Assembly (NCBI GenBank): GCA_003049465.1
Contig: PYSS01000076.1
Span: 62,001-126,000, forward strand
Direction of reading: 5' to 3'
Length of the DNA stretch: 64,000 nt
DNA from: Magnaporthiopsis rhizophila
Taxonomy: Eukaryota; Ascomycota; Sordariomycetes; Magnaporthales; Magnaporthaceae
The notes under the pieces were generated by a model that was given only the letters and a program-made list of their open reading frames with translations, made no database searches and was not told the DNA's origin. The position numbers and the translations under genes are program-made. Below, one piece after another: positions 46,699 to 58,639 of the stretch; position 1 is the stretch's first letter; each line of letters starts with the position of its first letter.

Positions 46699-49285
46699 GG
46701 TTGGTATTGATCAAGTTTTGTGGTGTTGTGTTGATGGGAATTTCTGACAGTGTGCAGAAGAGGAAATGAAGAAAAAAAAAAATGATAAAAAGCCCAAGGC
46801 CGGTGCACGTACGCTGTGCCCAAGGTGACGGCAGCCTAAATTAGGGCTTGATAGCCACATTATCGTAGAAGTAAGAGCCGGTAAAACTTTTATGGGACTT
46901 CGGAACAGGGAAGGAAGGACCGGGGAAGTGACAAATCCTCATGGACTTGTGAAAGGAGCCCAAGCTCATCTCGTCCTCCTGCTGGACCCGCTACAAAAGC
47001 TGTTCCTTCTCCTTGGATATGACCTGGGCTCTCCCCGCCATTCCCAGATGCACCACTGGCCATAACGCAACCTTTCTCTGCTCGAGGTTTTGGAATTGGG
47101 CTTGGGCATCTTACAGCTTCTCGCACGCAAAAACGAATCCACCCAAGAAGCAAACAGCAGATCAAGTAGAAACAGAGGCGCTTTCGAGTTTGCCTTAAGA
47201 ATTCAAAGCGACAGTCACAAATGAAGCGCCTCTACAACCCCGAGCCAGATTTGAGTCCATGTGATGCTGGTGGTGGCATTGGCCTGGAGTTGCACATAGC
47301 TTCCCGCCAGACACGTGCCCAGTTTGGAGTCCCCCTTCCCGGAGGAACAGAAAGAAACCTTGTTGTGGCTTCCCTTGCCACACGATGCGGCAGACATGGA
47401 GAAAGGTCGACAGCTCCATAGTCAGATATGATTATGTCCGCAGCTATGCAGGCCAGCATATATATTTCACTGACTACAGAGCATCGTCGCTATTATCAGT
47501 CGTCCTCCTCCTCTAGTCTACGTCATGATGTGTATTACCTATCATTCCTCATCCAAGCTGGACCGCCTCATTGATTATAAAGCAAAGGACAGAAACACGA
47601 CCAACTCACACCAGCCTTTTATCGCCACAGACCGCAACAGCAAACCATGTAGCCCTAGGTCTTCCTTACTACAATCCTTCGGGCGCTCTCGGTGTCTTGG
47701 TCGCCATGGCACCCGCCATTGTACATCCGGTAATTCCCGGGAGCACTTTGGCGGGTGTCGGGTTGGCACGTCCACGCTGACAAACCCAGTAGAGCAGCTG
47801 TAGAACAAAGGCCTATGCATCAAGCGGTAAAAGCTTGTGTCCAAGCTCGAGATTCACGGCGTATTCTTCCGCATCTGGAGGTTTCAAGAGCCATGGCCGG
47901 AAGGTCAACCAGTCCTGGCGCCCCCATACGAACAGCGACAAGTGGAATTAATCCGCAGGCAGCATTGTCAATGGTCTAAGGTGGGAAAAATGATAGGTAT
48001 TTGGGCTAATTAATTGTGCAGGGTGGTAGGAGGTCGGTCCAGGTTGGATGACTTTATTTCCCTACCCGTTCGGCTTTTTTTTTTAATCCGCTTGCCACAC
48101 AATGTCAGTAGCCTGCCAGAAGTTCGCGTGCAGGATCTGCAGACATCAATGACCAGGGAACCGGCCCCGCCACTTGAGCAGTGGATTAATGAAGCACTGG
48201 CAAAAAATGGTCGGATGCGAGAAAATTTCAGCTGGTCGCCAGACATGTTTGCCGTCTGCATTCATCCGAAGTTTTTTTTTTTCTTGTTTTCCAAGCCGCC
48301 GGTTCAGCTGGCTTGGTCGACATGGCGTCGGTTTTCAGCTGGTACGGACCCTGGCTCGCCAACGTGGTTGGCCCGATTAGGCCCGCATCGCTGCACCGTC
48401 AGTGATGCGCTGCAGGGATCTAGCGACGTTGGCGCGGGGCCTGGACCGACGTCTCCCGGGAGCCTCAGCTTGGCTCGTCCGGGCTTGTTTCCTTAATTCG
48501 TCACACGGCTTTCCTGCATTATATCCTGCAGCTTGCCAAGCCCTTCATCGGCGTCACTATTACCTGATCCATTCACTGGTTCGCACTGCTTGCCCAATGC
48601 CGCCTGGTACCAGTGAGAATCAGTGTGCCCCTGCACCCTGGGTTTCCTGAAGAGCCCCAACAGTCCTACCTCCCCAGCGACGCCCCTGCTGATCCTCGTC
48701 AAGACGCGGCCGTAGAGAGAGGGGTAGAGACAGCCACGCAAGACCTAAAAGACCCAAAGCGGCCCGACGGATGGATATTCCCGGACCACTCTATATCGTG
48801 GCGTAGTCAGATGGCAAGTAGTGTGCCGGTGGCTGGTTGGCCACCCACGATAAAGACCCGACCGATCCCCTCCGTAAAAAGCGGCACATGGAGAAGCTGA
48901 CTGGCGCCAGCTTCCATGGTCTCTGCCGGCGACCGTTCTTGGATTCCCTCCTAATGACCCCCTAGGTACCTAGGTACCTGGCCGCTAGGAGATACCTCAG
49001 TCGCTTGCCACCCGCCACAAAGACGCGTCCAAGCACACGCAATTGCCCCACCGCCCCAAGAGGCAACTTCTGCACTCACACAACGGGGCGGTAGAGGGTT
49101 AGGGTTCCCTGACCGACGACGCGTCCCTCACCAGGCACCCCTCCGATAAAAACGTCACGCTTTACTTGACTCTGCTTCATCTTCACATATCCTTTCCTAG
49201 ATGCACTGCTGCCAGGCCACCGTTCCATCGACGCTTTCAACCCACCAGTTCATTGCCATAACGCAGCACAATCAGAGAAAGACAC
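46699..49285. other. Intergenic region, 2.6 kb
   Basis: No supportable gene. A short tandem of CTAGGTAC units occurs at about 48963-48980. Runs of T lie near 48076 and 48272. Confidence 0.45.
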
Positions 49286-50008
49286 ATGGAGCACAAGAGC
49301 CCTCCCCAGACCCTCAGCTGGGCGCGTGACTGCCCGGGTTGCAGCACTCGGGAAAGCCGGGTAGATACCTATGTATTTGATTCCCCTTTCCTCTCCAACC
49401 CTCCCTGGTGCCTTAAAAACTGTCATCGCAATCAAGGACTCTAACAGCTCCACATCTCTCACAGGAACCTAGCTTTCAAAGCTCAACGAGGCGTTGTCCG
49501 CGATGTCACAATGAAGTCTGGGAAAACTTTGCGCATGAGGCTGCCACGCTACATCATCCCGTAAGAGACACAGACACAACGGCCACGGGTCGGGAGCCGC
49601 AGCAAGAAGAAAATCAGGAGCGGTTTGAATGGGGAGATAATCCGTTATATCATGACGAAGCCGACGAGGCGCTTTGGTCGGCTGGAAGAAGACAGAGTGA
49701 GAATTCTGTCGGAAGTCTCGGCTCTCCGCCCGCACAGCCGTCCTCTCGTGTGAGCAGAAGCTCGCCATTGCGGCGTCAGCATTCCCCAAGCAGGAGTAAG
49801 GACTCCTCACATCGCTTCGCCTCCACCCTGGCCACCTGCTAACAATGTAACAATAGTCGAGCCCGGAGACGGATTTACAAGAGTGAGAAAGAAGAGGAGA
49901 ATGTGGCTGGTCGGCCCTCATGTGACCCCAGCAGGTGACACTGCCCACGCCATCACTCGCTTTACAGTGAGCGATCGGGTTTTTCCCAGCACGTCTAGGC
50001 ATGGATAG
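49286..50008 (+). CDS. Small orphan protein with paired CxxC knuckles (three short exons)
   Basis: Exons 49286-49360, 49465-49795 and 49857-50008 join in phase to 185 residues beginning MEHKSPPQTLSWARD. Both introns have good fungal signals: GTAGAT with CTAAC and CACAG, and GTAAGG with GCTAAC and AATAG (61 bp). Splicing brings CPGC (exon 1) 16 residues before CPRC (exon 2), a zinc-ribbon-like C-x2-C...C-x2-C pair at about residues 16-39. The centre is acidic (ERFEWGDNPLYHDEADEALW), followed by a Ser/Arg-rich stretch and the basic segment RVRKKRRMWLVGP. I know no homologue and give no function; zinc binding is inferred. The 3' end is uncertain: a GTGACA donor at about 49934 could instead splice to an acceptor near 50030 and give a different tail. 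Confidence 0.55.
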
Positions 50009-52869
50009 ATACTTTTTTTTTAGAAATCCAACTCGACCAGGTGGTTGGCGAGACTTTGAGGGCATTGCCCAGTCAAAGAAGAAGACTAGCCTTTTACCCT
50101 GTCCTCCTTTTGGGCCGGGTAATCACGTTGAGGTGTCATAAACCGAGACCCAAGCTATCGCATCTGCACTGAGAGACGCATGCATCGCGCCAAGCTGTGG
50201 ACTCTATCATCTCGTCAGCGTCTCATTATTTGGAGCTAGAATGGAAATGAAAGACGTGCGGGGGAGAGAATAGATAATAAAAATAAAACCAACCCATCTC
50301 CTTCATAAATCCCGCTGAGACGCATTATGGACGTCTGTGCGAAGCGCGAGGTATAATTATCTTTCAGCGCGACATCGACTGAGCCAGTGTCCGAGGTGGA
50401 GACGACCCCCTTGGGCTTGTCCACGTGGAAGCGGACATAGACGCGGCCGTTCGCACCCCCGCTCAGCGGGCGAACCCTGTCAATAGGAAGGGACAGTTGC
50501 GTCTACAAGATGATTCCAGGTGAGCACTCAAACACCAAGGTCTACCCAGGCTCCAGAAAATCTGTTCGACCTGGTTCCGGTTTCCCATGCCCGATGCGTG
50601 TGCCTCAACCGGGGCTCCTAGTGACAGCCGGCCGGCGGTAAGGCGGACAGGCTGGCTGGCTAAGGTATATATATATCCATCCCCGGCGCCATCATGGCTA
50701 ATTGTCGGGTTCGGGTCCTTTCCTGAACCAGAAACGAATTGTGACTGCTGCATGTTGGCTGGTCGGCCCCCTCGCGTCGCGTAATCATGGTGTTCCATTT
50801 CCTAGAATGGCTCCTCCTTGCCCTCGTCCTGCCCGCCGTGCTCGTGGATTACGACCCCAAACTCGAACCGCCAGGTGCGGACGCCAAGAGCACGCGCGCC
50901 AACTCCTCCTCCAGTCCGGAGAACGGACACCCCGACCAGTCGCGCCGCCATGTGAGCCTGTCCGAAACGCGGCCCAGGCGCCGTACCGACCGCGCGAACG
51001 TCAGAACGCCGTGTGGGCCACGACGCGCAGCAGGGCCGTGACATGATTGTCATCGCCTCGGACGTCGAGCGTACTGGATATGCAGGCAGCGCCGTCGCGA
51101 GGTGGCACAATCGATCGCGCCCCGCCCAAACGCGACGGGGCTGCAACCACCAAGCCCCAGGCGCTTTAGTGCGGCCCGTGCGCCCCAGCGGCCGCGGAAT
51201 TGTTGGGCGGGCGTCTTGACGAGGCGGCTCATCACTCATTACCAATCCATCGACGACCAAGTAGTAAGTACTATTACCTCTGCTAGTGGGCATGCTCGAT
51301 TAGCATCCGGGCCCTCGGCTATTGTCTCTAGGCGGATGACGACGAGCACAGCTTCCAGGTCAGCACGACTGCTAGGACCGCGGCCACAGCGAGCAGCCAC
51401 TTCACCAGCACGCTGGTGCTGGCAACCCCTGCTGCCGCCACTTCGCTCGTCAGGTTGACTATCAGATCTTGATCAGGAGGAGCAGGTCGACCGGGTGATG
51501 ACGACTTTATCAAGCATCATCGCAGCGGCAGGGTGGCGGCATTGGTGGTAGGTAGCAATGGAATCACCAGGCCTGCGACCTTGACGCCTATGTACCGGAA
51601 CCAAGGTGAGACCGCAGCGACGGCCACTTCAGGGCCCGGTTCGGGATCTATGGCCCGCAAAGTTTTGGATTTCCAAGTCGAACCGGGCATCTCAATCGCT
51701 ACGGAGTTTCGTAATCGGCACTCCCTCCATCCTGCCACGGCGTCCGAAACCCCGGATATTTCGACCAAGAAGTACTTTTCCGTGCATCGAGCGATGCTTG
51801 CGGAGCCGCGCATATTTTTATCGGGATAACCAGCACGTTATTATTGGGACCATGTAGATTTCATCCAACACTTTGCTGTTGATATGTGTCGTGGAATTGT
51901 TTTATATGTAATAAAATGTAATAAAACGTTTTTAATTGTTCGTTGTGTTCCCCATATCCCAAAAATCGGGATTCGGATGCAAACAAGGGAAGAAAGGCTA
52001 TTTTGGACATATTCGGGCTAAAACATCATATTTCTTGTTCGATCGCAGGAGAGATCGTTTATTTTAACAGCCACTCATCCGAGGTCATCTCGAGGGTCTC
52101 GCCGCACGAGGGAGAATGACGTCATATGTCGATTTTGCGCGCAGCAACAGCCTCTCAATCCAACGATTCAGGGGCCTACTACGAAAGGGTATGTCCATCT
52201 GCCAGCGAAGCTAATCTCCACTAAGGTACCCTACCTTACCAATGGCCCGCGTGGTCGACGTCGTCTTCATCTACTCAAGGGCGATCCGGAGCGTGTTGCA
52301 TCGGGGAATTGCAGCAGCGAGCCCCTGGGGAGAGCCAGAGGCCTGGTTCCTGGGCCTGGCAGCGTCGCACCAGAGCCCGGCTTTGGTGCCGATCCGGGTA
52401 TCTCTGGGAGCAGTCACGGTCGATCGGCGTGACGGTGCCGGGTGGGCTCCAAAGGGACGGTAAAGGGCAAGGGAGCGGGAGATCAGGTCCGGGCACCATC
52501 CTTGCTCGTCTTTGACACGACTCGCTGACGGCTTTATTGGGGCATTCTTCCCAGCAATGTCCGGGGCCTGTGGCAGGTAGCACAGGGGATACGTCGCAAC
52601 TTTCTGTGCTCAAAGCGGTGGCGGAGAAACGGGCGGCGGCCGGTAACCTGTCATGATGCATAAGCCAGGGGCTGCTGTCGTGGCCGAGCAGGGTCTATGG
52701 AGATGCCCGGTGCCGTCAACTGATGGCGAGCATGGGCAAAGCCGATTGGGGCATTTATTTACGAATGCGATACAAAAGCGGTTGGTGTGATGTGCGAACA
52801 TGAGCCAAACTCGTCCTTTTCCTAGGATAAAAAAAAGAATGGAAAAAGTAGGAAAAACACAAAAAGTGT
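50009..52869. other. Largely non-coding region with possible small exons
   Basis: Two minus-strand candidates are described under findings: exons around 50476-50123 and 51690-51328. An AT-rich patch spans about 51880-52080 and includes a direct repeat of ATGTAATAAA. The remaining frames are not convincing. Confidence 0.4.
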
Positions 52870-52966
52870 CGACAACGACGCGATTCGAACGCGCGCGCCC
52901 GAAGGCATTGCCTGTGGTATTCTGGGGAATAGCAGGGCAACGGATTAACCACTCTCCCACGTTGTC
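52870..52966 (-). tRNA. tRNA-Ser (anticodon GCU) with intron
   Basis: 97 nt on the minus strand. The acceptor GACAACG pairs with CGTTGTC; the anticodon stem is TTGCC/GGCAA; the loop begins CTGCTA, giving anticodon GCT. About 16 nt of intron (starting ttcccc) follows the nucleotide after the anticodon, the canonical position. A long variable arm (GCCTTCGGGC) identifies a serine tRNA. The T arm GCG-TTCGAAT-CGC is intact and the discriminator is G. Confidence 0.93.
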
Positions 52967-55413
52967 GGTGGGGCTTTGATGATAAGCAAGCTCCAGAGTG
53001 AGACTTATATGCACAAACGCTGCTGGGCACCAAGTTTTGATGCATCCAAACCACGCTTTTTCGTCCCGACATTGATAAGATTAAACGGTCGGCGCAAGAG
53101 TTTTAATACGGGGTTGGTTTGGCAACAATGGACGGTTTTTAAAATGGATGCAATCATGCTCTTCGTCCATGGTTGGCTGCCGCTGGGATTAAACGCAAAT
53201 GGCCAAATGCGGAGGAATTAGCTGGGACTCATCTGACGACGGCGACGCAGAGGAGGACTTTGGCGCAGGAAAACGCCCGACTGTGCGAATCAAACAAACC
53301 AAAATGCTCAAACAAGACAGGATGATATGACGCATGCCTTCGCCGTCCACGATTTACCTACTTAGGTATCGTAAAACAAAGAAACCCGTCGATCCCCAGC
53401 TGTCTATGTAAAGGCCGCTGGGCGCTGAAGCTGTTGATCCAAAGCGAGAACCCACCTGCGCCAAACAAGATGGAGCCTCGGTTGTGTTGGCTCATCAATG
53501 CTTTCCAGGTGGATGCGGCGCAAAGCAGCTCGAGGTGCTGGGGTGTCGGCAGTGAAGCAATCCAAAAGGGTCACTGGGCGAGGCGAGCGCTTCTAAACAA
53601 GCTTGCCCAGTTCTCAAAAGTCCTCACCCACCGTTCGGTTTTGGGCCGTCACATCTCCAACCAGGCCCGCCTTGTTTCAGTGTCAAACGCCAAGGGTGCG
53701 TTCGATGACGGGATCGCGTACGGGGGGCGGCTTCTCCAAACCAGGAGTTCCCCGCCAACTCTTCCCTGCTTGCTTTGTTCTTTCGCTCTTTTCCGTTATT
53801 CTTTTACCGCCCGGGCAGCCTGCCGCCCACCAATGACCTGCGGCCCGTCCTTGGATCTGCAATCTCGGCCGATGCAAGCCTTCCATGTCTAGTGCGTCTG
53901 TCTTCTTGTTTGCTGCCAGGCAGGTCTCTAAACCATGAGCGCTAGAGTTGGGCAAGCCCAGGCGACGCCCGCCGTCTAGGGCTGATGATCCTATGTTTTC
54001 CCGGTTGAGTAAACCTAGGGTGATCAACTGATTGACGCCGTCGAATCAGTCAAATCGGTCAAAACTTTCCGCCAAACAAGCAACTCGCTTGCGCCAACGA
54101 TATGTCAAGCCTTCTGCTCCCCGCACAGACTGGCATTCTGGACCATCCGGCACCTTCGGCCCACTGCCGCGGCGGGAGATTAGCACTGAGATTAGGGATG
54201 GTGTCGGCAGCGATGGCGGTGGCTGCATCGTTCGATTCCCCAGTCCAGAAATCCCCGGACTGTCCTGAAGAAGAAGCCCAGTCCGAAGAGGGTCGGGGCA
54301 CTGGCAGTCGCCTCCTAACAGCTGTCACGGCCAAGCAAACCCACATCCAGGAGGAAGACCGAAAATCTCAGACGAAAGTCCGCGGTGGCCAGCTTGCTGC
54401 GACAGGCTTGTCCCAACCTCAATTGGCTTGTGCAAACGCTGCCCCACTTGCGTCCACACGCTGCTCGCCCCTTTTCAAGCACGAGTCATGCGCCCCGAGT
54501 GTCGTCGGTCTAGCCCGTGGGTGGGGAGCCACAGCACCCAAACGGCCAGAAATAGGGTGCTCCAATGAGGCCGCGCAGCCTGAGGCGGCCGAAACGGCGT
54601 TGGGCAATGCGTCCACATCCGCCGGCCCTGGCTGGGGATCCACGTCGACCCACACGTGGACCCACGCCGCGACGTCTCCCGTTGCAAAAGTCACCCTGCC
54701 TCCTACCACCCTATGCTGCCACCCTGCCACCGCCGCTGTCCCGCAGCTCTGTTTTTTTTTTATCGCTGTGGCCGCTCCCCGGGGGCCTTGATGCCAGTGC
54801 TGGCCCCGCTTGCGCCAACCAGCGATCCCGTTGGCTGCCTGCCGGCGGGTCACCGCTGGCCCTTGACGGCTTTGGGGGTGTTTCCAACGGCCATCGCGGC
54901 GCGTCCTCCATTATTTCCGCCTGTTGTTGCCGCCCCTGTGTTTGTCCCTTTGCGGAAAACCCCTGGGCAGGAGGACTGGGAACTGGGGCCCTTGGAAAAG
55001 CCCCACCGTGACATTATCCGTCGATGGAGTCTTGCGGCTCAAAGAAGCGTCAATGGAGAAAGGGGCTGCCGGAGAGATGACCGGGGGCTCCATCTCTGTA
55101 CCATTTTTCCTTTTGTCGTCCGTCTCCACATCGGAGGGGGAGTCGTCCCATGATGCGGGTGTATAAACGGCGGTCGCCCGGATCGAAGATACTTTGGTTA
55201 CAGGACATCCTTCATCATCCGTTTCTCTTCTCTTCTCTCCTTCACCAACCTCTCAGCAGGCCTGTCTGTTTTAAACCGCAGCAGCATTCTCTTCGCTGTA
55301 TTTACATTCTTTCTATTCACTAGTGCCGGGCACATCATCTTCCCCCACGCTGTCACAGCCCCATACAGACTTTGAACACACTCTTCTCACATTCCATTTT
55401 TTAATCCATCAAA
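52967..55413. other. Intergenic region upstream of the Egh16-like gene
   Basis: 2.4 kb. Long frames at 53434-53892 and 54102-54791 have no recognisable homology or protein-like composition. The last 250 bp look like a strong promoter and leader: a TATA-like element, then CT-rich DNA at 55215-55260. Confidence 0.45.
55162..55168 (+). promoter_or_regulatory. TATA-like element of the Egh16-like gene
   Basis: TATAAAC, 246 bp before the ATG and followed by a pyrimidine-rich stretch, the usual layout of a highly expressed fungal promoter. Confidence 0.45.
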
Positions 55414-56503
55414 ATGGTCTACTTCACTCGCGCCCTGGCCATCTCGGCCCTCCTGGCCCTCGCCAGCGCCCAGAACAACAAGGGCAACCGAGGTGCCGGT
55501 GGTGGTGCCGGTGCCGGTGCCGGCGGCGCTGCCCAGGGTATCATCCTGGTGAGCGCCAAGGGCAACAGCGGCACGAGTGGGCCCCTCCAGCTCCTGAACA
55601 CCGACCCGAAGGATGCCCAGATCATCAACGACGACGAGATCAAGGGCAACGTTGTCAACCAGTGCGGCCGGACGCTGCTGAAAGGCAACATCGACATTGG
55701 CCAGAACACGGAGGATGCCATCGCCAATGGCGCCGTCACCAAGGTCACCAAGGGCGGCAAGGTTGAGGCCACCTTCAAGGTCCAGGGCAACGCCAATCCC
55801 CAGCTGAAGTGCGACATGGACCTCACCAGCAACGGCAACGGTGCCACCGGCCAGACCCCGCTCAAGATCGCGCAGACCAATGCCGGCCAGGGCCAGGTCA
55901 AGGTCACAATCGATCTCCCGGCCGACATGAAGCTGATCGGAGGTGAGTTGCATCGACACAACGCCACCCGCACTCGCCCCCACTGACCGACCGACGGATC
56001 GCTAACACTTTGATACTACAGGCTCCACCGGTGACATTGGTACCATCCGCTGCCGTAACGCCCAGAACTTCGGTAGCTGCTTCCCCATCCAGCAGACCGA
56101 CACCACGCCCAACGTCAACAACCCCGACACCATCAAGACGGCCGCCACTGGGGAGACCATCAAGTCTGTGGTCGCCGGCAACAACAAGGCCTTCAAGCAG
56201 GTCGCCGCCGCCAGCGCCGCCGCCAAGACCGAGGAGCAGCAGGGCCCCGCCGTCGTCAACGCGCTGCTCAAGGTCAACCCCAACCTCGTCCAGAGCCAGA
56301 ACAAGGCCGTTTCTGCCAACGCCGTCGGCGCCAAGAAGGCGAACAAGGGCAACGGTGCGGCCAAGGGCAACGGCGCTGCCAGGAACGGCGCGGCCAAGGC
56401 CGGAGGCAAGAACAACGCTGCGACCGGCCGCAAGAACAACGCCGCGCGTGCCGGTGCCAACCGCAGGACCAGGAGGCGCTCTGTTGAGGAGATTCAGGCC
56501 TAG
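55414..56503 (+). CDS. Egh16-like (GAS/MAS family) secreted protein with basic tail
   Basis: Exons 55414-55942 and 56022-56503 give 336 residues. A signal peptide (MVYFTRALAISALLALASAQ) predicts secretion. A Gly/Ala-rich linker (22-42) precedes the Egh16H-type domain: NQCGRTL, GAVTKVTKGG, NPQLKCDMDL, PADMKLIGGSTGD, then RCRNAQNFGSCFPIQQTD. The intron restores GGSTGDIGTIRC. Family members (Blumeria Egh16, Magnaporthe GAS1/GAS2, MAS proteins) are secreted and induced in infection structures; their biochemical role is not established. The last 65 residues are an unusual Lys/Asn/Ala/Gly-rich repeat ending in Arg-rich RRTRRRS, not part of the core family and possibly a wall- or polyanion-binding tail. 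No membrane anchor is visible. Confidence 0.85.
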
Positions 56504-57374
56504 ATCGGCAGGCGTGCCACTGCCCTGGAGGTCGATGAGTAAGTCGGTCCTCTTGCTTGGGGTCCCGTATTTCCTCTTTACCCCGGTGCATGAAAAAGAA
56601 AAGTTGCCTAGCGCTTTTTTCTTGCATGTCCTCGGCCAGAGTCAAATCTAGCCTGGCTCCTGTACCGGGGTTCGCTCTTTCGATAGACTCTCTGGGAGGG
56701 TCGTGGCGTTCGAGTGTTGCTGTGGGTCACTTAACGACATTGCTTTTGTCGTGGATTTGTGTATATCATTTCTGTTCTCTAATTGCGACTCGTGGAACCG
56801 ACTTTGCCCCTCCAGATCCATGTCGGTGATGTGCTGTGATGTTTCGACGATCGAGCTCGGGTGATCTGAGCCGGGGGGTAAGGTTTGGCGACTTGGGAGC
56901 TTCGTGTCCTGACATCAGTTCAAAGTATCCCGGTATGATGTATGATGTCTGCCGATCGTCAGTCGGGGTAAAAAAAAAGAGCCTCTCCCTATTTGTTTCC
57001 ACCCATACCGGCATCAGCCTGTACCCATCGTGGACTGACTGCATCCAGCCCCCAAATAGCAAAACCTACCTATTGATCCGTTTTAGCCTCCCCTCCTCGA
57101 ACCCCGCACACCCATCGGCAGTCACATATTCGCAGATTGAAATTTGATTTTTTGCTAAACACGGCTATGTACAGGGCGAGGATAATGAACGGCACCGATC
57201 TAGGGGCACTGGAAGACGACGACTCTGCGGGGGGGTTCGCGTTCGCGTGGGCCGTGGGCGTCGCTTTCTCCCAAGATGTTCTTAAGGATTAGAATCCCAG
57301 CAAGCGCGAATGCGAAACACGATTCACACGACTCCTGCTAGTAACCATCTTGCCGAGACCGCCCAAAAGACAAG
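56504..57374. other. Intergenic region
   Basis: 870 bp: 3' untranslated region of the Egh16-like gene and promoter of the next gene. No other feature seen. Confidence 0.5.
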
Positions 57375-58131
57375 ATGAAGAGTCTGCTTGTGAAGGCTTC
57401 TGCTGCCCTCTGCGTCTGGACGGTGTAAGTCTAGCCCGACAACCGAGCATCCCAAATCCAAACCCTCCAAAAACAGCGACACCGATCCCAAAAATAGAAC
57501 GAAAACAAAATTAAAACCCCAATTTCTCACACCACTCGTCATATCGGCCCAAAAAAAAACAGTTTCGTCCACGCTTCGACCCTCCCGCCGCGCCAGATCA
57601 AGGGTGCCAACTGCACGGACCGGTCGCTTGCGCTCAAGACGCTGCGCGTGTTCGGCGGCGCCGTCGCGCGGCGGCCGGGCGGCGAGGCGACCGACCTCCG
57701 CTTCCGGCTCGGCAACGCGCTCAGCGGCGACAGCGAGCTGTGCGCATCGGCGGGCGCCGGCGCCGTCGTGTCGCCGTCCGAGTGGGCCAACTGCGACCAC
57801 CCGCGCGACCCGACGGCGCCCCGGAGCGCGTTCCGCTACGACGCCGCCGCCAACGAGCTCGCGGTCCAGGGGACGTGGATCTGCAACGACAGGGATCCAG
57901 AGAATCCGTATGTTTTTGCGGCGTCCTATTTGGTAAAACCGCCGCACGCTGGGGACTGCTAATTAACGCCTTTGACTGCCACTGCCCAGACTCGCCCTCG
58001 ACGCCTTCGGGACTGGCAGCATTCCGTTCGTCTGTCAGGAGCTGGCGGATGCCAATGGCGCCCACCAGTGCACGCAGCAGAGCGACGTGGAGATTGAGGT
58101 CACCGTCTCGTCGCGCTCGGCAGAAGACTGA
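57375..58131 (+). CDS. Small secreted cysteine-containing protein
   Basis: Exons 57375-57424, 57563-57907 and 57990-58131 join to 178 residues. The first exon encodes only 16 residues of a signal peptide (MKSLLVKASAALCVWTVFVHAS) completed by exon 2. The mature protein has six cysteines (NCTD, ELCAS, NCDHP, WICND, FVCQE, HQCTQ) suited to three disulfides and one N-glycosylation sequon. Alternating beta-strand-like segments (KTLRVFGGAV, LRFRLGN, FRYDAAANELAVQGTW, VEIEVTVS) suggest a small beta-sandwich, reminiscent of AA1-like/Alt a 1-type secreted fungal proteins, but I cannot confirm the family. Effector or allergen-like roles are only a possibility. All three splice joins are in phase with canonical ends. 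Confidence 0.72.
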
Positions 58132-58639
58132 TGGCAATTGGGCGCGTGAATGTGGACTGCTGTGGTATGATGGAGACGGGGAGCTGCTGCTGTAGAACTG
58201 CTGTTTTGCCATTAGCTCGGTGCGCGTAGGTAGCTGGAACCTCCTCTGCTTTCGGCGTCTTTTGCTCCTCCACGTCCCACCACCGCCACGTGCTTCAGCA
58301 GGCGAATCTAGTCTCGGTCCATTTCCAAAGCCAACCCCCAACGTGCGCTCTAGTATCTAAATAGCCTGCCACATCGTATACCCTCCCTCAAACACGCCCT
58401 AAGTGACATTTAGACGAAATAGAAACTGCCTTGCTCTCATTTCCCACTATCGATTCGTCCACTCGGCGTTGTACAGGTGGTCGACGCAGCGTTTGCTGCT
58501 CTGAGGTGACTCGGCAATGCCGCATTCAGCCTCCAGCTCGCTTGGTCGATACAAAGAACAAGGATCGACGATAGACAAAGTACCAAGCCCGTAATTACAA
58601 CATGCTCGCCGAGCAATAATAATCCCCTAGGGACACGCC
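58132..58639. other. Intergenic region between convergent genes
   Basis: 508 bp between the stop codons of the small secreted protein and the NmrA-like gene; nothing else seen. Confidence 0.5.

Noticed and set aside
54102..54791. Plus-strand 229-codon frame
   Set aside because: Biased Ala/Pro/Ser composition, homopolymer-derived phenylalanines and no recognised homology; an overlapping frame of similar quality exists on the other strand.
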